DNA of 64,000 bases, taken from NCBI GenBank assembly GCA_030035585.1, contig CM057475.1, forward strand, positions 7,048,100 through 7,112,099. Direction: 5' to 3'. The notes below the pieces were generated by a model, which was given only the letters and a program-made list of their open reading frames with translations, had not been told where the DNA came from and searched no databases. This DNA is from Dugong dugon (Eukaryota > Chordata > Mammalia > Sirenia > Dugongidae). Positions 1 to 10,980 of this stretch are shown here, one piece after another (position 1 is the stretch's first letter; each line of letters opens with the position of its first letter). The position numbers and the translations under genes were made by a program.

Positions 1-420
1 GAGTTGTCCAACAGCCTTCCTCTGGGACTTTTAGAGCTGCCTGTTCCCTGTCCGACTGTTGGGATAATGGCCATGCCTAGGGGCCTTCTGTCTTACCAGT
101 CACAAACAGAGACAGGAAAGATATTTGGGGAAAATTCACCAAGGCCAGTGAGTGACGGAGCAGTCCCATATAGCTGTCATCTCTGATATGGGACCTATAT
201 GCTATCTATGGTCTCTCCTTTCCTTGGCCTGCTTATTGGGAAAGAAAGGACTGCAGGATTGGGTGACCAAGAGCCACTTTCTTGTTGCCATGTGATCTTT
301 AGGACTGCCCCCTTGAGGTCCCTTCCTTCCACTGAGAACCCTCAGCTGTCTGTCAAGCTCATCCAGGCTGGGAGTCACATGTGTCTTCCCCAGAGAAAGA
401 CATGAACATGCATGCCCCTT
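1..420. other. Intergenic or intronic DNA, nothing recognised
   Basis: No exon, RNA gene or repeat is recognised. The short open frames here have no coding signature. This presumably lies in the WDFY4 intron downstream of the exon at 1939-1981. Confidence 0.5.
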
Positions 421-545
421 CCATGTTGTGTGCATCTTACACACATGTGCACACCTTCATGGGTGGGTCATGAGTGTATACACAGAGGCACTCAGTGCCT
501 GCTAACACACACACATACATGCACATACATACTTACACACATAGG
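421..545. repeat. Degenerate CA/CATA-rich simple sequence
   Basis: Imperfect runs of CA and CATA occur here. An 11-base string CACATACATAC at 522-532 recurs at 1676-1686, on the far side of the RTE element. It may be that element's target-site duplication, although low complexity weakens the case. Confidence 0.6.
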
Positions 546-1676
546 GACATCACTGCTAATATCAGATGGATTATGGCTGAAAGTAGAGAATACCAGAAAG
601 ACATTTACCTGTGTTTTATTGACTATACAAAGGCATTCGACTGTGGGATCATAAATTATGGATAACATTGTGAAGAATGGGTATTCTGGAACACTTAATT
701 GTGCTCATGAGGAACCTGTACTTAGACCAAAAGGCAGTCGTTTGAACAAGTGGATACTGTGTGATTTAAAATCAGGAAAGGTGTGCGTCAGGGTTGTATC
801 CTTTCACCATACTTATTCAGTCTGTATACTGAGCAAATAATCTGAGAAGCTGGACTATATGAAGAAGAATGCGGCATCCGGATCAGAGGAAGACTCATTA
901 ACAACCTGAGATATGCAGATCACGCAACCTCACTTACAGAAAGTGAAGAGGACTTGAAGCACTTACTGATGAAGATCAAAGACTATAGCCTTCAGTGTGG
1001 ATTACACCTCAACATAAAGAAAACAAAAATCCTCACAACTGGACCAGTAAGCAACATCATGATAAACGGAGAAAAGATTGAAGTTGTCAAGGATTTCATC
1101 TTACTTGGATCCACAATCAATGCCCACGGAAGCAGCAGTCAAGAAATCAAACAACTCATTGCATCGGGCAAATCTACTGCAAAAGACCTCTTTACAGTGT
1201 TAAAAAACAAAGATGTCACTTTAAGGACTAAGGTGTGCCTGACCCAAGCCATGGTGTTTTCAATCACCTCATATGCATTTGAAAGCTGGATAATGAATAA
1301 GGAAGACTGAAGGAGAATTGATGCCTTTGAATTACAGTGTTGGTGAAGAATATTGAATATACCACGGACTGCCAGAAGAACAAACAAATCTGTCTTGGAA
1401 GAAGTACAGCCAGAGTGCTCATTAGAAGCAAAGATGGCAAGATTTTGTCTCACTTACTTTGGACATGTTATCAGGAAGGACTCGTCCCTGGAGAAGGACA
1501 TTGTGCTTGATAAAGTAGAGCGTCAGCAAAGAAGAGGAAGCCCCTCAACAGTGGCTGCAACAATGGCTCAAGCATAACAACGATTGTAAGAATGGCACAG
1601 GACTGGGCAGTGTTTCTTTATGTTGTACACAGGGTCACTGTGAGTCAGAACCGACTCAAAGGAACCTAACAACAAC
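543..1676 (+). mobile_element. RTE/BovB-like LINE, 5'-truncated
   Basis: This is the 3' third of an afrotherian RTE LINE. The decayed reverse transcriptase shows CFIDYTKAFD near 610-640, an RQGC.LSPYLF block near 785-815 and the palm motif near 908-930. The C-terminal segment continues through the ORF at 954-1310 and on to about 1577. It ends with the family 3' tail (GAGTCAGAACCGACTC and ACAACAAC), which also ends the SINEs of this genome. Stops and shifts break the frame. The palm motif reads YADH instead of YADD. The element is inactive and has no link to the host genes beyond sitting in a WDFY4 intron. Confidence 0.9.
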
Positions 1677-1710
1677 ACATACATACACACACATGTGTGC
1701 CCACACACCA
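1677..1710. repeat. CA/CATA simple repeat at RTE 3' end
   Basis: A short alternating CA/CATA tract directly follows the RTE tail. It is either the 3' target duplication or slippage of the element's tail. Confidence 0.6.
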
Positions 1711-1938
1711 GCCACACTCACTCCCCAGCTCTGACTCCAACGCCCAAGCATCTCCTTCAGTCACTGGGATTTTCTGAGGAAAATACTTGGGACATTTCTG
1801 GCATATTAATAAAATAAAATAAAAGATCTTTTGTTGAGTAATCCACATACTTCTTCCATCATAGGGGCCTGAGCTATTTTCTGATGTCATTCCTGGAAGC
1901 TTCCTCAGACCCAGACTACCCTGAAGAAATAACCGTAC

Positions 1939-1981
1939 CTGCCACCTCTGCAGCATGCTTCTGTCCGAGCCGGGGTGTTTC
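1939..1981 (-). CDS. WDFY4: WDFY4 43-base exon entering the BEACH domain
   Basis: This is a 43-base exon with acceptor TTCACAG and donor GTACGG. One base completes the split Arg codon from the exon at 38892-38954, followed by KHPGSDRSMLQRWQ on complete codons. PGSDR.MLQ.WQ is the start of the BEACH domain in WDFY3/WDFY4. The intron before it is 36.9 kb and contains LRRC18 and two L1 copies. The next family segment (starting roughly KRDISNFEYLMYLN) is not found between 1 and 1938, so the following exon must lie outside the window. Confidence 0.92.
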
Positions 1982-2319
1982 CTGTGAACAGCAAATAACG
2001 GAGGTGAGCATACATCTCGAGGTAGGAGTGAGGGAGCAAGTGGGGCACCCACCCACCCAACAGGTGCTCCAGGCAGTGCAGGGAGACCACTGCCTGCATC
2101 CTTGTTGCCCCTACCCTGCCTGACTGAAGGTGACATTCCTGCAGCCACCATCCTGCTTATGTGACACTAGAATACATGGCTAATGTGCAGCCTGAGGAGA
2201 CGTCTCAGGGAATACAGAGGCAGGGCTAGCCTTGCTCTCACCCTGGAGCCCCAAGTCCACAGCTTGCTCTTCTTTGCCTCTCTTTTTAAATGTGAATACA
2301 ACGCACGCACATGGTGAAA
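1982..2319. other. WDFY4 intron, nothing recognised
   Basis: This intronic sequence lies just upstream (in gene orientation) of the exon at 1939-1981. It contains that exon's acceptor and polypyrimidine tract at its left edge and otherwise nothing recognisable. Confidence 0.5.
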
Positions 2320-2558
2320 GTCTCTGGGTGGTACAAATGGTTAACACGGTCAACTGCTAAACAAAGGGCTGGAGGTTCCAGTCTACCCAGAGGCACTTCA
2401 AAAGAAAGACCTGTCTATCTACTTCCAAAAAAAAACAGCCACTGAAAACCCTGTGGAGCACAGTTCTGCTCCGCCACACGTGGGGGCACCATGAGTCGGA
2501 GTCAACTTGACGTAACTGGTGGTAAATGTGGTAAAAAAAAAAAAAAAAGAAAAAAAAA
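2320..2558 (+). mobile_element. AfroSINE, full-length type
   Basis: It has the tRNA-derived head (CTGGGTGGTACAAATGGTTAA, then a B box-like GGTTCCAGTC), the central body with CAGAGGCAC and CTACTTCC, the RTE-like tail around GAGTCGGAGTCAACTTGACG, and an A-rich end. Confidence 0.9.
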
Positions 2559-4404
2559 TGCAAACGATATTTCCAGAAGGCCATAAAACATAAAATCAAA
2601 GTCTCCAAACTCCCAGTCTCACTCCACAAGTGTCCACAGTTAACAGCTGCTTGTGTATTACAAACGCCTGCATACACGCTTGTAGATTTTGTGAAGTCTG
2701 ACACACGGGCTCACGTCACACACACAGTTCTCCACCCTGAGTTATGCACTCAGCAGCGCCCTGTAACGCGGTGCGCAGAGCTCGCTCTCAGGCAGCACAG
2801 CGGCCCTCACTCCACGGAGGTGTCCTCACTGGTGGGCGATGGGCTCCACCTGGGACTGCACTCTGACCACCTCTGTGACCATGAGCACGCCTGCATGACC
2901 ACCGCTGGGCACAACTCTCTGACACTCAGTGTGTGATCACGAGAAGCTCCCGGCCGTGGCACGACTAGGTTAAATACAGCATTTTCTATTTTGCTCCACA
3001 CTGCCAAATCACTCTCCTTAAAGTTGTACCAATTTATACTTCTATGAATAGAATTATGAAATACAAATTGAACGGATGAAACGCCGCTTTTGACCATGCT
3101 GGTAGGTAAGGGTTTAAAAGTTCAATAAAATGCAGCGTTGGGAGGGCGTGGGCATGGGCTTTGCCACCAGAAATGCCTTCTGTGCAGCCAGGACTGATTA
3201 CTAGCTTGGAAGAGCCCAGTTCCTCAGCTTCTGGGGCATCTCTCTGTTACCTTTCCAGGTCTGTTTCTTTGTCCTTTTGTCTCCATGGGATCTCCTCCCA
3301 AGACCTAGTCTTTGCTCAAGATGTTCCACCAAACCATTTCACATATGTCCATCATCCGCCTGAACGCTGTCCATGGCCTCAGTCCTGTACAGGTGTCCAC
3401 TGACACTACACCCCACATGAAGGACCTGGGGTAGTCCCAGGGATGGAACAAGAAGGCATGTGGCCTGGCTGCCCATGTGTATCTGAGCAGGCGGGGCTCC
3501 TTCATCTTCCCGTGACAGCTTCACCAATCACACATCTGTCCAGCCCTCCCAGCCCTCTGCCCTCAAGTCTCTGCTTGGCAGCTTTTCCTTAAGCAGAAAG
3601 TAACTGCCAGGCTGGGCAACACCTCTCTCCCCCTATCAAAAAAGAAGTCATCTATTGGTCCATTTTCTCTAGCCTTCCCCGCCTCAAACAAACAAACAAA
3701 AAAAAAAAAAAATGGAGGAAAAAAGGGTCAAATTTATTGCTTTAGTTTGCAAAGGCTCAAGTGAAAATTTGCTTCTACTGCACAGTGTGCGGCAGAGCAG
3801 CCTCTCCAGTTCGGGGGACAGCCTGGTCTTACGAGCCAGCATAGGGCCTGGGTTGGGTCCCGGAGAGGCACCATCTTGAGAAGGACACGTGTTAAGCCTT
3901 CTGGAGCTACCAGGGTGGGAAGCCTGCATGAGGAAACCTGCTAATTTTGCTACTTCGTTTTAGAAGTTTGACGGGGAGTGAGTCAGGGAAAGAGAGCGGC
4001 TGCCTGCCTCTGCCACCCACCTTTTCAGAAAGGTTCTAGAATTTTATCTGTGGCCTTTTGTGATGTTGTCCTCAGGCAGAATGGTGTGCGGAGATAAAGG
4101 CACTTCACCATCCCACCTGCCATTTCATCGGCCATGAGCTCCAAGGAAGATCCAAAAGACGCCACTCCCAGCAGTGCTAAGACACCCAACCAAAAGTAAG
4201 TTCTGTTTTTCAAAAATATATGTATCTTTTTTTTAAATCCTGTGACCTTGAAGGAAATTATAGAACTCTTAAAGTGGTCTGAACGAATTTTTATGTATCT
4301 TACAATTAATTAAAAGGACTTCTTTAAGAGTTGATAAACTGATTTGTTTCATCATAAATTTGAAATGAATCCAGATGCCATGGATGGCTCTACAACGCCC
4401 TCCT
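2559..4404. other. WDFY4 intron, mostly unrecognised, with a possible old L1 fragment
   Basis: Around 2985-3060 the sequence resembles the antisense 3' UTR of old L1 elements (GCCAAATCACTCTCC, GTTGTACCAATTTATACT). An A-rich tract lies at 3690-3712. I see no exon; a minus-strand TSEDT match near 2820-2835 was examined and rejected. Confidence 0.4.
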
Positions 4405-4600
4405 GAGGACTGGGGGAGGCAGTGTGGGACAGAGCACTGGCTTTGGAGTTGGCAGAACCTGGGTCTGAATCCTATCTCCACCACTTGTTGACTGGGGACA
4501 CTGGACAACACACTAACCCTCTGGAAGCTTCTGCTATCTCCTCCTTGAAACACACAGGTGTTCTATGAGATTAAATGCCATCCAGGTCTGAAAGAGGCTG
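4405..4600 (+). mobile_element. MIR SINE
   Basis: An old MIR: the core GAGCACTGGCTTTGGAGT, CTGGGTCTGAATCC and CCACCACTTGTTGACTG are recognisable. A weaker MIR-like stretch follows at about 4690-4800. Confidence 0.75.
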
Positions 4601-6219
4601 GCACAGGTGTGGGTGGGCACGGAGCTCTCTGGATAGGCCCAATTGACAGCTGTTCAAGAGAAGAGTCTACTCTTTTCTACTCTAGGAGGAAGAAGAGTGT
4701 AGTGGCAAGAGTGAGGCTTGCTTCCAGGTCAAGACCTTCCTGTGTGACCTGAGAATAATCCTGCAACCTCTGAATTAGATTACCTGCTCTGTCAACCCTC
4801 CAATCCACAAGTGGGAGGAGCAGGCTTTGCCCGGGGGTCTGTATGGGGTACAGGGCAAGAGTTGTGACCCTCAGGCAACTTGGGATCTAGTTGGGAAGAA
4901 CTAAGAACTCAAAGCAAGCGAGAGCTAGGGAGGCTACCTGCCTGACCTGAAAGTGACTTCAGCTAGGTGGGCCCACAGAGGGTATCATATCCAACTCTGC
5001 ACCTAGGGCAGGTGTCTAACCTCTCCAGATCAGGGCTTCATGGTTCTGCAGCTAGAATAAGTTGAAGTTCACCCTTGTTTAGAGCTGCAATTTTTATCCA
5101 AAATGTAATTTTGTTTCATTTTGAGTCAAACTTACATCTTTCAGCTCCTAGAAGCCCTAAAGAAGCTTGAGTGCAGCTGCCTCATGGCCTTGGGGCTGTC
5201 CCTACTCCAAGCTACATAATGTCAATCCCCTGGGCTGGCCTCCTAGTCATGCCTTTGATCCTGCTCCCTTGAGACTAACACCTCCGCCCTATCCTGGAGC
5301 CAGGCTCCCAGAGTGGATGGTGGTGAGTGGTGAGCCAGAGGCAAATCCCGAAGACTCAGATCTTCCCTAGAGGGTCTTCCAGAGCACCCTGTAGGTGGGC
5401 CTTCAGAGATGGTGGGCTAGTCCAGGCCTAGCCCTGCTGGTAATGTGGACCAAAGCTGCCTCCTCCTGGCCCAGGAAGGGACCTGGGGGTCTCTGCCCAT
5501 CCTCCTGTCCTCTGGGACTAGGGGGCTGGCTCCAGTCCTTAGGCACTGAGAAAATAACCTGGTGGACAGGTTAACCACAGGGAAACCTGGGCTCTTGAGC
5601 AGACACCTTTCAGAATCCTGCTGGCTCTCCAAATTCTCCCGAGTGGCCTACTGGCAGAACAGTTACAAGGGCATGGTGAAATGGGTTAATGAGTGGCTGA
5701 GGGATCTGGATTCCTGGGCTAAGAGGTGTCAGGAAAGCGCGGACTACAACAGGAAGAAAATTCCTTATCTCAGCAAACTGAGAAACGCATGTCCGCTGGT
5801 GGGTGTGGGCTATTTCTCAGGATAGGGCAGCTGTTCACCTGTCATCCTGCCCAGCTGCTCCCTGGGTGAGGCTCCCAGGATGGGGAATGCGTGTGATTCT
5901 CTCTGCCGAGTGATGTGTGTGGCAGGAGCAGAGTTTTCAGTGAGGGAAGCCGTGAGACCAGTACTGGAAGCACACTCCCTTTTCCCCCACTTTTTCTCCT
6001 CAGAGCAGCAAATCTGAGTTAACTTGAATTCCAGTTTTCAGATACAGGTTATAGTCAATAGAAACTCATAAGGAGACAGGCACACTCTTCTAAACCATAG
6101 ATTTCCTCCTGTGTTAAGAGAATTAACCTTTTCTATTGTAACTTCCTGCTTGCCTTCATTTCTCTAACATGCAGAAATCTTCCATATAGTTCTAGACCTA
6201 ATAATAAAATATAGTAACT
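4601..6219. other. WDFY4 intron, nothing firmly recognised
   Basis: Besides weak MIR-like sequence near 4690-4800, no repeat or exon is recognised. The frame at 5562-5825 has neither family similarity nor splice support. Confidence 0.45.
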
Positions 6220-6710
6220 AATGCCTGGAAAACTGTAAAGACTTTTCACTTATTGCCTAATTTTCACAAAGACCCCATGAAACAGCTATCATCTCTATGT
6301 ATAGATGGGAAACAGAGGTATGGGGTGAGGGAGCAAGGTGTGTCAGAGAAGCACGTAATGTATTGCCAGTGCCTCACTCAAGGCCTGGAGTTCCTTGGTG
6401 GTGCAAAGGGTTAACACACTCAGCTGCTAACCTAAAGGTTTGAGTCCATCCAGAAGAGCCTTGGAAGAAAGGCCTGATTTACTTCCTAAAACATTGAAAA
6501 CCCTATGAGGCACAGCTCTACTATGATACACATGCGATCTCCATGAGTCAGAATTGACTTGATGGCAACTGGTTTTTTAACCCATGGACTGGCACAGAGC
6601 AGGTGCTCAGTGAACAGCTAACACAATTGAGCTGTTCCAAGTACGGGATGGAGCCAGAACTCGAGCCCAGGTATGCCGACTCTAAAGACCAGGCTCCTTC
6701 CCACGCAGAG
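6220..6710 (-). mobile_element. MIR-like SINE split by an AfroSINE
   Basis: 6220-6386 has the MIR pattern (ATAGATGGGAAACAGAGG) and resumes after the SINE at 6581-6710 (GGAGCCAGAACTCGAGCCCAGG). The AfroSINE therefore landed inside an older MIR. Confidence 0.55.
6387..6580 (+). mobile_element. AfroSINE, inserted in a MIR
   Basis: Head GGTGGTGCAAAGGGTTAACAC, body GGAAGAAAGGCCTG and tail GAGTCAGAATTGACTTGATG identify it. Confidence 0.88.
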
Positions 6711-6739
6711 GGAAAAATGAAAACACAAACAACAGCAAA

Positions 6740-7560
6740 ATCTTACTTCTGACTGGATTAAAAGGCAGCTACCTGACAAGCAAGTAATTAAGTGTAATTT
6801 GGGGGCATTCAGTTAAAAAATAAGCATTAGTTAAATCGCTGAATTGTCATTGCATATCCATGCCATAAACGTGGTAAAAGTCTAGAAGGTTATACAATAT
6901 AAAACAAACTCCAGGTGTTGGAATTATGAGTGGTTTTAATTTTAACAAAGTTTTACATATTTGCATTTAAAATGTTTTTACTTTATCTTTTTGTACATAT
7001 TTTCTTAATTGAGATATTGACTTTATTTCTGCTTATCTATATTTTATGATTTTTGTATTATTTTCTAATTTAAATTATGCACTTTTATGCATATTCTAAT
7101 TAGAAATACAACTGAGTAGTGGGATTTTGTGTGATTTTAAATTTTCTAATTATCTTCACTTTCTAACTCATTTAATTCCATTTATTTTCAAAATTAGATT
7201 ATTTGTCTCATTTTAAGATAAAACAGTGATGGTGTCATGTATTTAAAATTTTTATAGTAAATATAAATCATTATAGCACAAATCATTTCAAATTTAATGA
7301 CTTATTTTTATTTTTAATTTAAATTATTTCATTTTGTGTTTTGTACTTTCCCCTTATGCTTGGATTAATTTTGAATTTAAAATTACTTGTTTTATTTTAT
7401 ATATTTGCTAATTATTTTACTTATTCTCTAATTCATACCTGAGTAGTACAATTTAGAGTATTTTTATTTTTTCTATTTACATATGCATTTTCTAATTTTT
7501 CTACAGTGTTATTATTGCATAGTAATTTAATTTTCTTTTGCTGATTTTCTCAATTTCTGG
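6740..7560. repeat. AT-rich tract with recurring TTTCTAATT motif
   Basis: About 800 bases are strongly AT-rich. TTCTAATT-like words recur many times, and CTGAGTAGT occurs at about 7111 and 7440 in similar contexts, suggesting an old, decayed tandem duplication of about 330 bases. No coding potential is seen. Confidence 0.4.
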
Positions 7561-7579
7561 GGGTCTAATTTAAAGAAAA

Positions 7580-7916
7580 GGCAAAACTAAAAAGAAAGAC
7601 TATAAATGCACAAATATACTCATTGTAGCCTTTTTATGACAGTGCCAAAATGGAAACGAGAGGAAAAACAAATTCCTCCAGATTCAGTGCTGTGCATTCA
7701 TTCCAAACACAAACTTTAGAAACTTCAATGGCATAATATTAATTAAGAAAAAAGGATTATAGAATTGTATGTTTCTATAAACATTACATACTCTGCTTTA
7801 ATTGTGTAAACAAGGTATGAAGAGAAACAAAACTGCAAAGAAATAACTAAATTCAAATAGATAAACAGAAAAAAGGAAGCCCTCTCAAAAAATAAAGAGC
7901 AAAAAAAAAAAAAATA
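7580..7916 (+). mobile_element. Possible ancient L1 3' fragment
   Basis: The order of motifs (CATTGTAGCC...ATGACAGTGCCAAAATGGAAAC, an A-rich middle, ATTGTGTAAACAAGG and a final A run at 7903-7914) resembles the end of old L1 elements. Divergence is high. Confidence 0.4.
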
Positions 7917-8040
7917 CTTGGACAAATTACAAGGAAGCCAAATCATATTTTATGGCACTGAATGCTGATGAATTTAGATTTCTATCCCTTATAAAAGGCA
8001 CATTTGACTTTTTTCCAGTTAGCAATGTTCATCTCAGATA

Positions 8041-8233
8041 TTGTTGTATGCCGTGGAGTAGATTCTGACCCACAGCAACCCTCTATTACAGAGTAGAACT
8101 GTCCCATGGAGTTTTCTAGAATGTATCTTTCTACTGAAGCAGGTCTTTTCTTCTGCGGAGCTGCTGGTGGGTTTGAATCGCAGACCTTTCGGTTAGCAGC
8201 CAAGCATTTAACCAGTGCACCACCAGGGGTCCT
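8041..8233 (-). mobile_element. AfroSINE
   Basis: On the minus strand it starts CCCTGGTGGTGCACTGGTTAA, continues CTGCTAACCGAAAGGTC and ends with GAATCTACTCCACGGC. This is the subtype with a CAGCTGCTCC-like box and a GCAGTTCTACTCTGT body. Flanks ATCTCAGAT and ACCTCGGAT may be a decayed target duplication. Confidence 0.88.
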
Positions 8234-9063
8234 CCACCTCGGATAGGTCATCGTGAAAGCTGGCCTTGACCTCATACTATAAATGCTGTCGCACTCCAGT
8301 GTTAGGCAAACCCAGGAATAACAGTTGAATAGCCAGAATCCCAGGGTTCACAGGGAAGCCAGGTCTAACAGGAAGTTGAGGCATCCCAGAGACCCTTTCA
8401 GCTGTTGTCATGTCATTTAACCTTGCAGGCTGGCGTCAAGATTATGCTAATTAACTCCGCCTCCCAAGCCTCTTGTTGCCAGGTGACAAAGTTTCCCAGT
8501 TGGAGAAGGAGGAACTGGGACAAACAGGGTAAGTTTTGCTCTGGTGGTGGTCCTGCATTTATTGCTTTATTTTTATCTTTGCCAAACAACAACCGCTTCA
8601 AGCTCTGCTTTTTTCTCTCCTCCTCAGAGTAAGCAGCTTTGGAAATGGCAGCTCTCTTAGTGTGCTTTCTTTACAAATCCCAGACACGAGCTAATTCATT
8701 ATTCAGGAGAGGAGGATGCTGGCCTGGAGCCCCAGCCAGGAAGGGCAGCAAGCTGAGGACACAGTGGGGTCCTGGTGCCTGAGGGGGCTGTAGGCAAGCT
8801 ATGGAATGGAAGCATGCAAGTCAGAGGGGTTTGGGGGGTCCGATTTGATTCTCTTTCCAAAGCTGGGGTCTCCTTGAGCATTCTGCTGCTTCACCAGCAG
8901 CTAGAGACCTTTGGTTGAGCTGTTTGCCTTCAACCAATGACCCTTCTAAGAAAACTGGGCTGGGCCTAGTGGCTCCTTCAGGAGGCTCGGTGCCGGCTAA
9001 AGGAGCTTGAGCAGATGCCTGCCTGCTCAGTGGGCTTTGTAGCGCAGTCCATCTTGTGATGAG
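8234..9063. other. WDFY4 intron, nothing recognised
   Basis: This is unique-looking sequence. A plus-strand CAG|GGTAAGT-like donor near 8528 was noted but has no acceptor or coding partner. Confidence 0.4.
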
Positions 9064-9410
9064 TGTGGTTTATGGTTCAGCGGTAGAATTCTCACCTCCC
9101 ATGCGGGAGACCTGGGTTCATTTCCCAGGCAATGCACCTCATGTGCAGCCACCACCCGTCTGTCAGCAGAGGCTTTCGTGTTGCTAGGATGCTGGACAGG
9201 TTTCAGTGGAGTCTTCCAGACTAAGACAGACTAGGAAGAAAGGCCTGGTGATCTACTTCTGAAAATCAACCAATGAAAATCCTATGGATCACAATGGTCT
9301 GATCCACAACCAATCATGGATATGGCACAGGACCAGCTAATGTTTAATTCCTTTGTGCATGGGGTCGCCGTTAGTTGGAAGCTGACTTGACGGCAGCTAA
9401 CGACAACAGT
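9064..9410 (+). mobile_element. SINE with tRNA-Gly-like head and RTE-derived body
   Basis: The first about 70 bases resemble tRNA-Gly: A box-like TGGTTCAGCGGTAGAATTCT, a CCTCCCATGC anticodon region and B box GGTTCATTTCC, followed by CAATGCA. The body (GTTTCAGTGGAGTC, GAAGAAAGGCCTGG) and tail (CTGACTTGACGGCAGC) are shared with the RTE/AfroSINE system. This is a different head from the usual AfroSINE. The copy at 34064-34297 belongs to the same subfamily. Confidence 0.82.
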
Positions 9411-9559
9411 ACGGGTTTTCCTAAACACCAGAACGCACCAACCGTAAGTTAAGTCCTAGGCTGGGGCTGGGCCTTGGGAGGAGGGACTCTGCATGGAACC
9501 TACTAGAGCATATGCCTCATGTCTCTATTTGCATGATAGTATAGCAGGGAAGGGGAAGT

Positions 9560-9687
9560 CCCTGCACAGAGACTTTGTGACTTTGGACAAGTTATACCTG
9601 GCCTCTCAGAGCCTCAGTTACTTCACCTGCTAGTGGAGATAAAAACCAATTCATCAGGCAGCTATAAGAACTAGTTTTCATGTTTGT
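9560..9687 (+). mobile_element. MIR SINE fragment
   Basis: TGTGACTTTGGACAAGTTA and CAGAGCCTCAGTTACTTC are MIR core motifs. The element is interrupted by the AfroSINE at 9688. Confidence 0.65.
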
Positions 9688-9893
9688 GGAGTCCCTGGGT
9701 GGTCCAAACGGTTAAAGTGGTCAGCTACTAACTGAAAGGTTGGAGGCTCAAGCCTACCAAGAGGCACCTCAGAAGAAAGTCCTGGCAATCTACTTCCAAA
9801 ATATCAGCCGCTGAAAACTCTATCAAGCAGTCCTACTCTGACACACATGGGGGCACCATGAATCAGAGTTGACTCGACAGTAACTGGAATTAA
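9688..9893 (+). mobile_element. AfroSINE
   Basis: Full-length type, starting GGAGTCCCTGGGTGGTCC and ending GACTCGACAGTAACTGG. The flanking TGTTTGT and AGTTTGT may be the target duplication. Confidence 0.9.
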
Positions 9894-9991
9894 GTTTGTA
9901 AAATGCCTGGCCTGTTAGTATAGTCCGTGCACACAGTGTGAAGATAGGAATCTAATTTAAATGTGTTCAAAACAATGCCTGTAGTGCCACT

Positions 9992-10096
9992 GCTTTGCAG
10001 ACAGTCTGGCACACAGCAGGTTCCTAACGCATTTGTGAACTGACCGCTTTGCAGACAGTCTGGCACACAGCAGGTTCCTAACGCATTTGTGAACTG
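9992..10096 (+). repeat. Tandem duplication, two 51-base copies, period 54
   Basis: The segment starting GCTTTGCAGACAGTCTGGCA and ending GTGAACTG occurs at 9992-10042 and again, identical, at 10046-10096. Identity suggests a recent local duplication. It is noncoding. Confidence 0.95.
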
Positions 10097-10884
10097 TATG
10101 GATGTCACATGAACCAAGAACTGAGTAACAGCTCCTGTGTGATGAAATGAGGTCTCAGAAAGGATAAGAAATGTGTGCAAAACCCCATATCTATGGAGGG
10201 GCTGAGCTGTGAGCTGGGGTGGTTTCCACAGCCTACAAAGCATTAGCCTCAGCCTCTAGGGGAGAAGGGAGGTGACACACAGGAATGAGGAATGTCCAGA
10301 TGCCAGTCTGTTAGTGCCTGTTGCTTGGTGGCTCCAGCTTCTTCTTGAGGCTCCAAGCATCCCCCACTGCTGTCACTAGGCTGGTGACCCTGAGGAAGGT
10401 GACCTCCTGCTCTTGCCTCCCACCAACCAGCTGGGTTGGGGGAGAGCCAAAGCTAGGTGATTTTCCAAGTCTGTCTGCACTGGTAGCGGCAACTGAACCA
10501 CTCCCCTCCTCCAAACTGGCAAGATCCATCACCAATTTTCAGTTCATTGCCAATTCAACAAATGGTCAATTTTTAGTTCTCAAGCCCTCTTCCAGTCTCA
10601 AATAATGGATCTTGTCTTACCCCCAGAGCTAGGTATGACAACCCGTGCATGGCTTCTTTTCAGTGAGAGACAATCCATCAGGATGCATTTGCCTGGAGGA
10701 GGCTGAAAGTCCCCTGCAGGACCTAGCCCCACTCATGCCAGAGTCTGGAAAATACAATGAGTCAGGAGCTTCCCTGTCTGCCCAGAGAACCAAATTTATC
10801 ACAGGACATTGAAAAGTCACACTCTCACAGAGAAGCAAAACAGCAGTCAAGCCCACAGACTGAGCAGACGGTGGTGACTCTGAC
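10097..10884. other. WDFY4 intron, nothing recognised
   Basis: No repeat family or exon is recognised. The open frames on both strands around 10311-10605 mirror each other and have no domain signature. Confidence 0.45.
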
Positions 10885-10980
10885 AAGGGACAGGCACTCA
10901 AGGTCTCAGGGCTTCTCTGCAAAGTGAGGGTGGATGGATTAAATGAGATAATGCACATAAAGTGCCAGCACTCAAAAAAG
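10885..10980 (+). mobile_element. MIR SINE fragment
   Basis: GGATTAAATGAGATAATGCA and AAAGTGCCAGCACTC resemble the 3' half of MIR. Confidence 0.65.

Noticed and set aside
2800-2880. Minus-strand TSEDTSVE match resembling the missing WDFY4 exon
   Set aside because: The upstream residues do not fit, there are no matching splice sites, and the true exon in correct phase was found at 38892-38954.
5562-5825. 87-codon plus-strand frame with Trp-rich sequence
   Set aside because: No family recognised and no splice or conservation evidence.
8500-8540. CAG|GGTAAGT donor as an LRRC18 first exon
   Set aside because: It is 15 kb upstream with no promoter signal; the known human gene is compact. Not supportable.
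9064-9135. Possible tRNA-Gly gene
   Set aside because: The tRNA-like part runs directly into the SINE body and has changes in the stems; a related truncated copy exists at 34064, so it is a SINE head.
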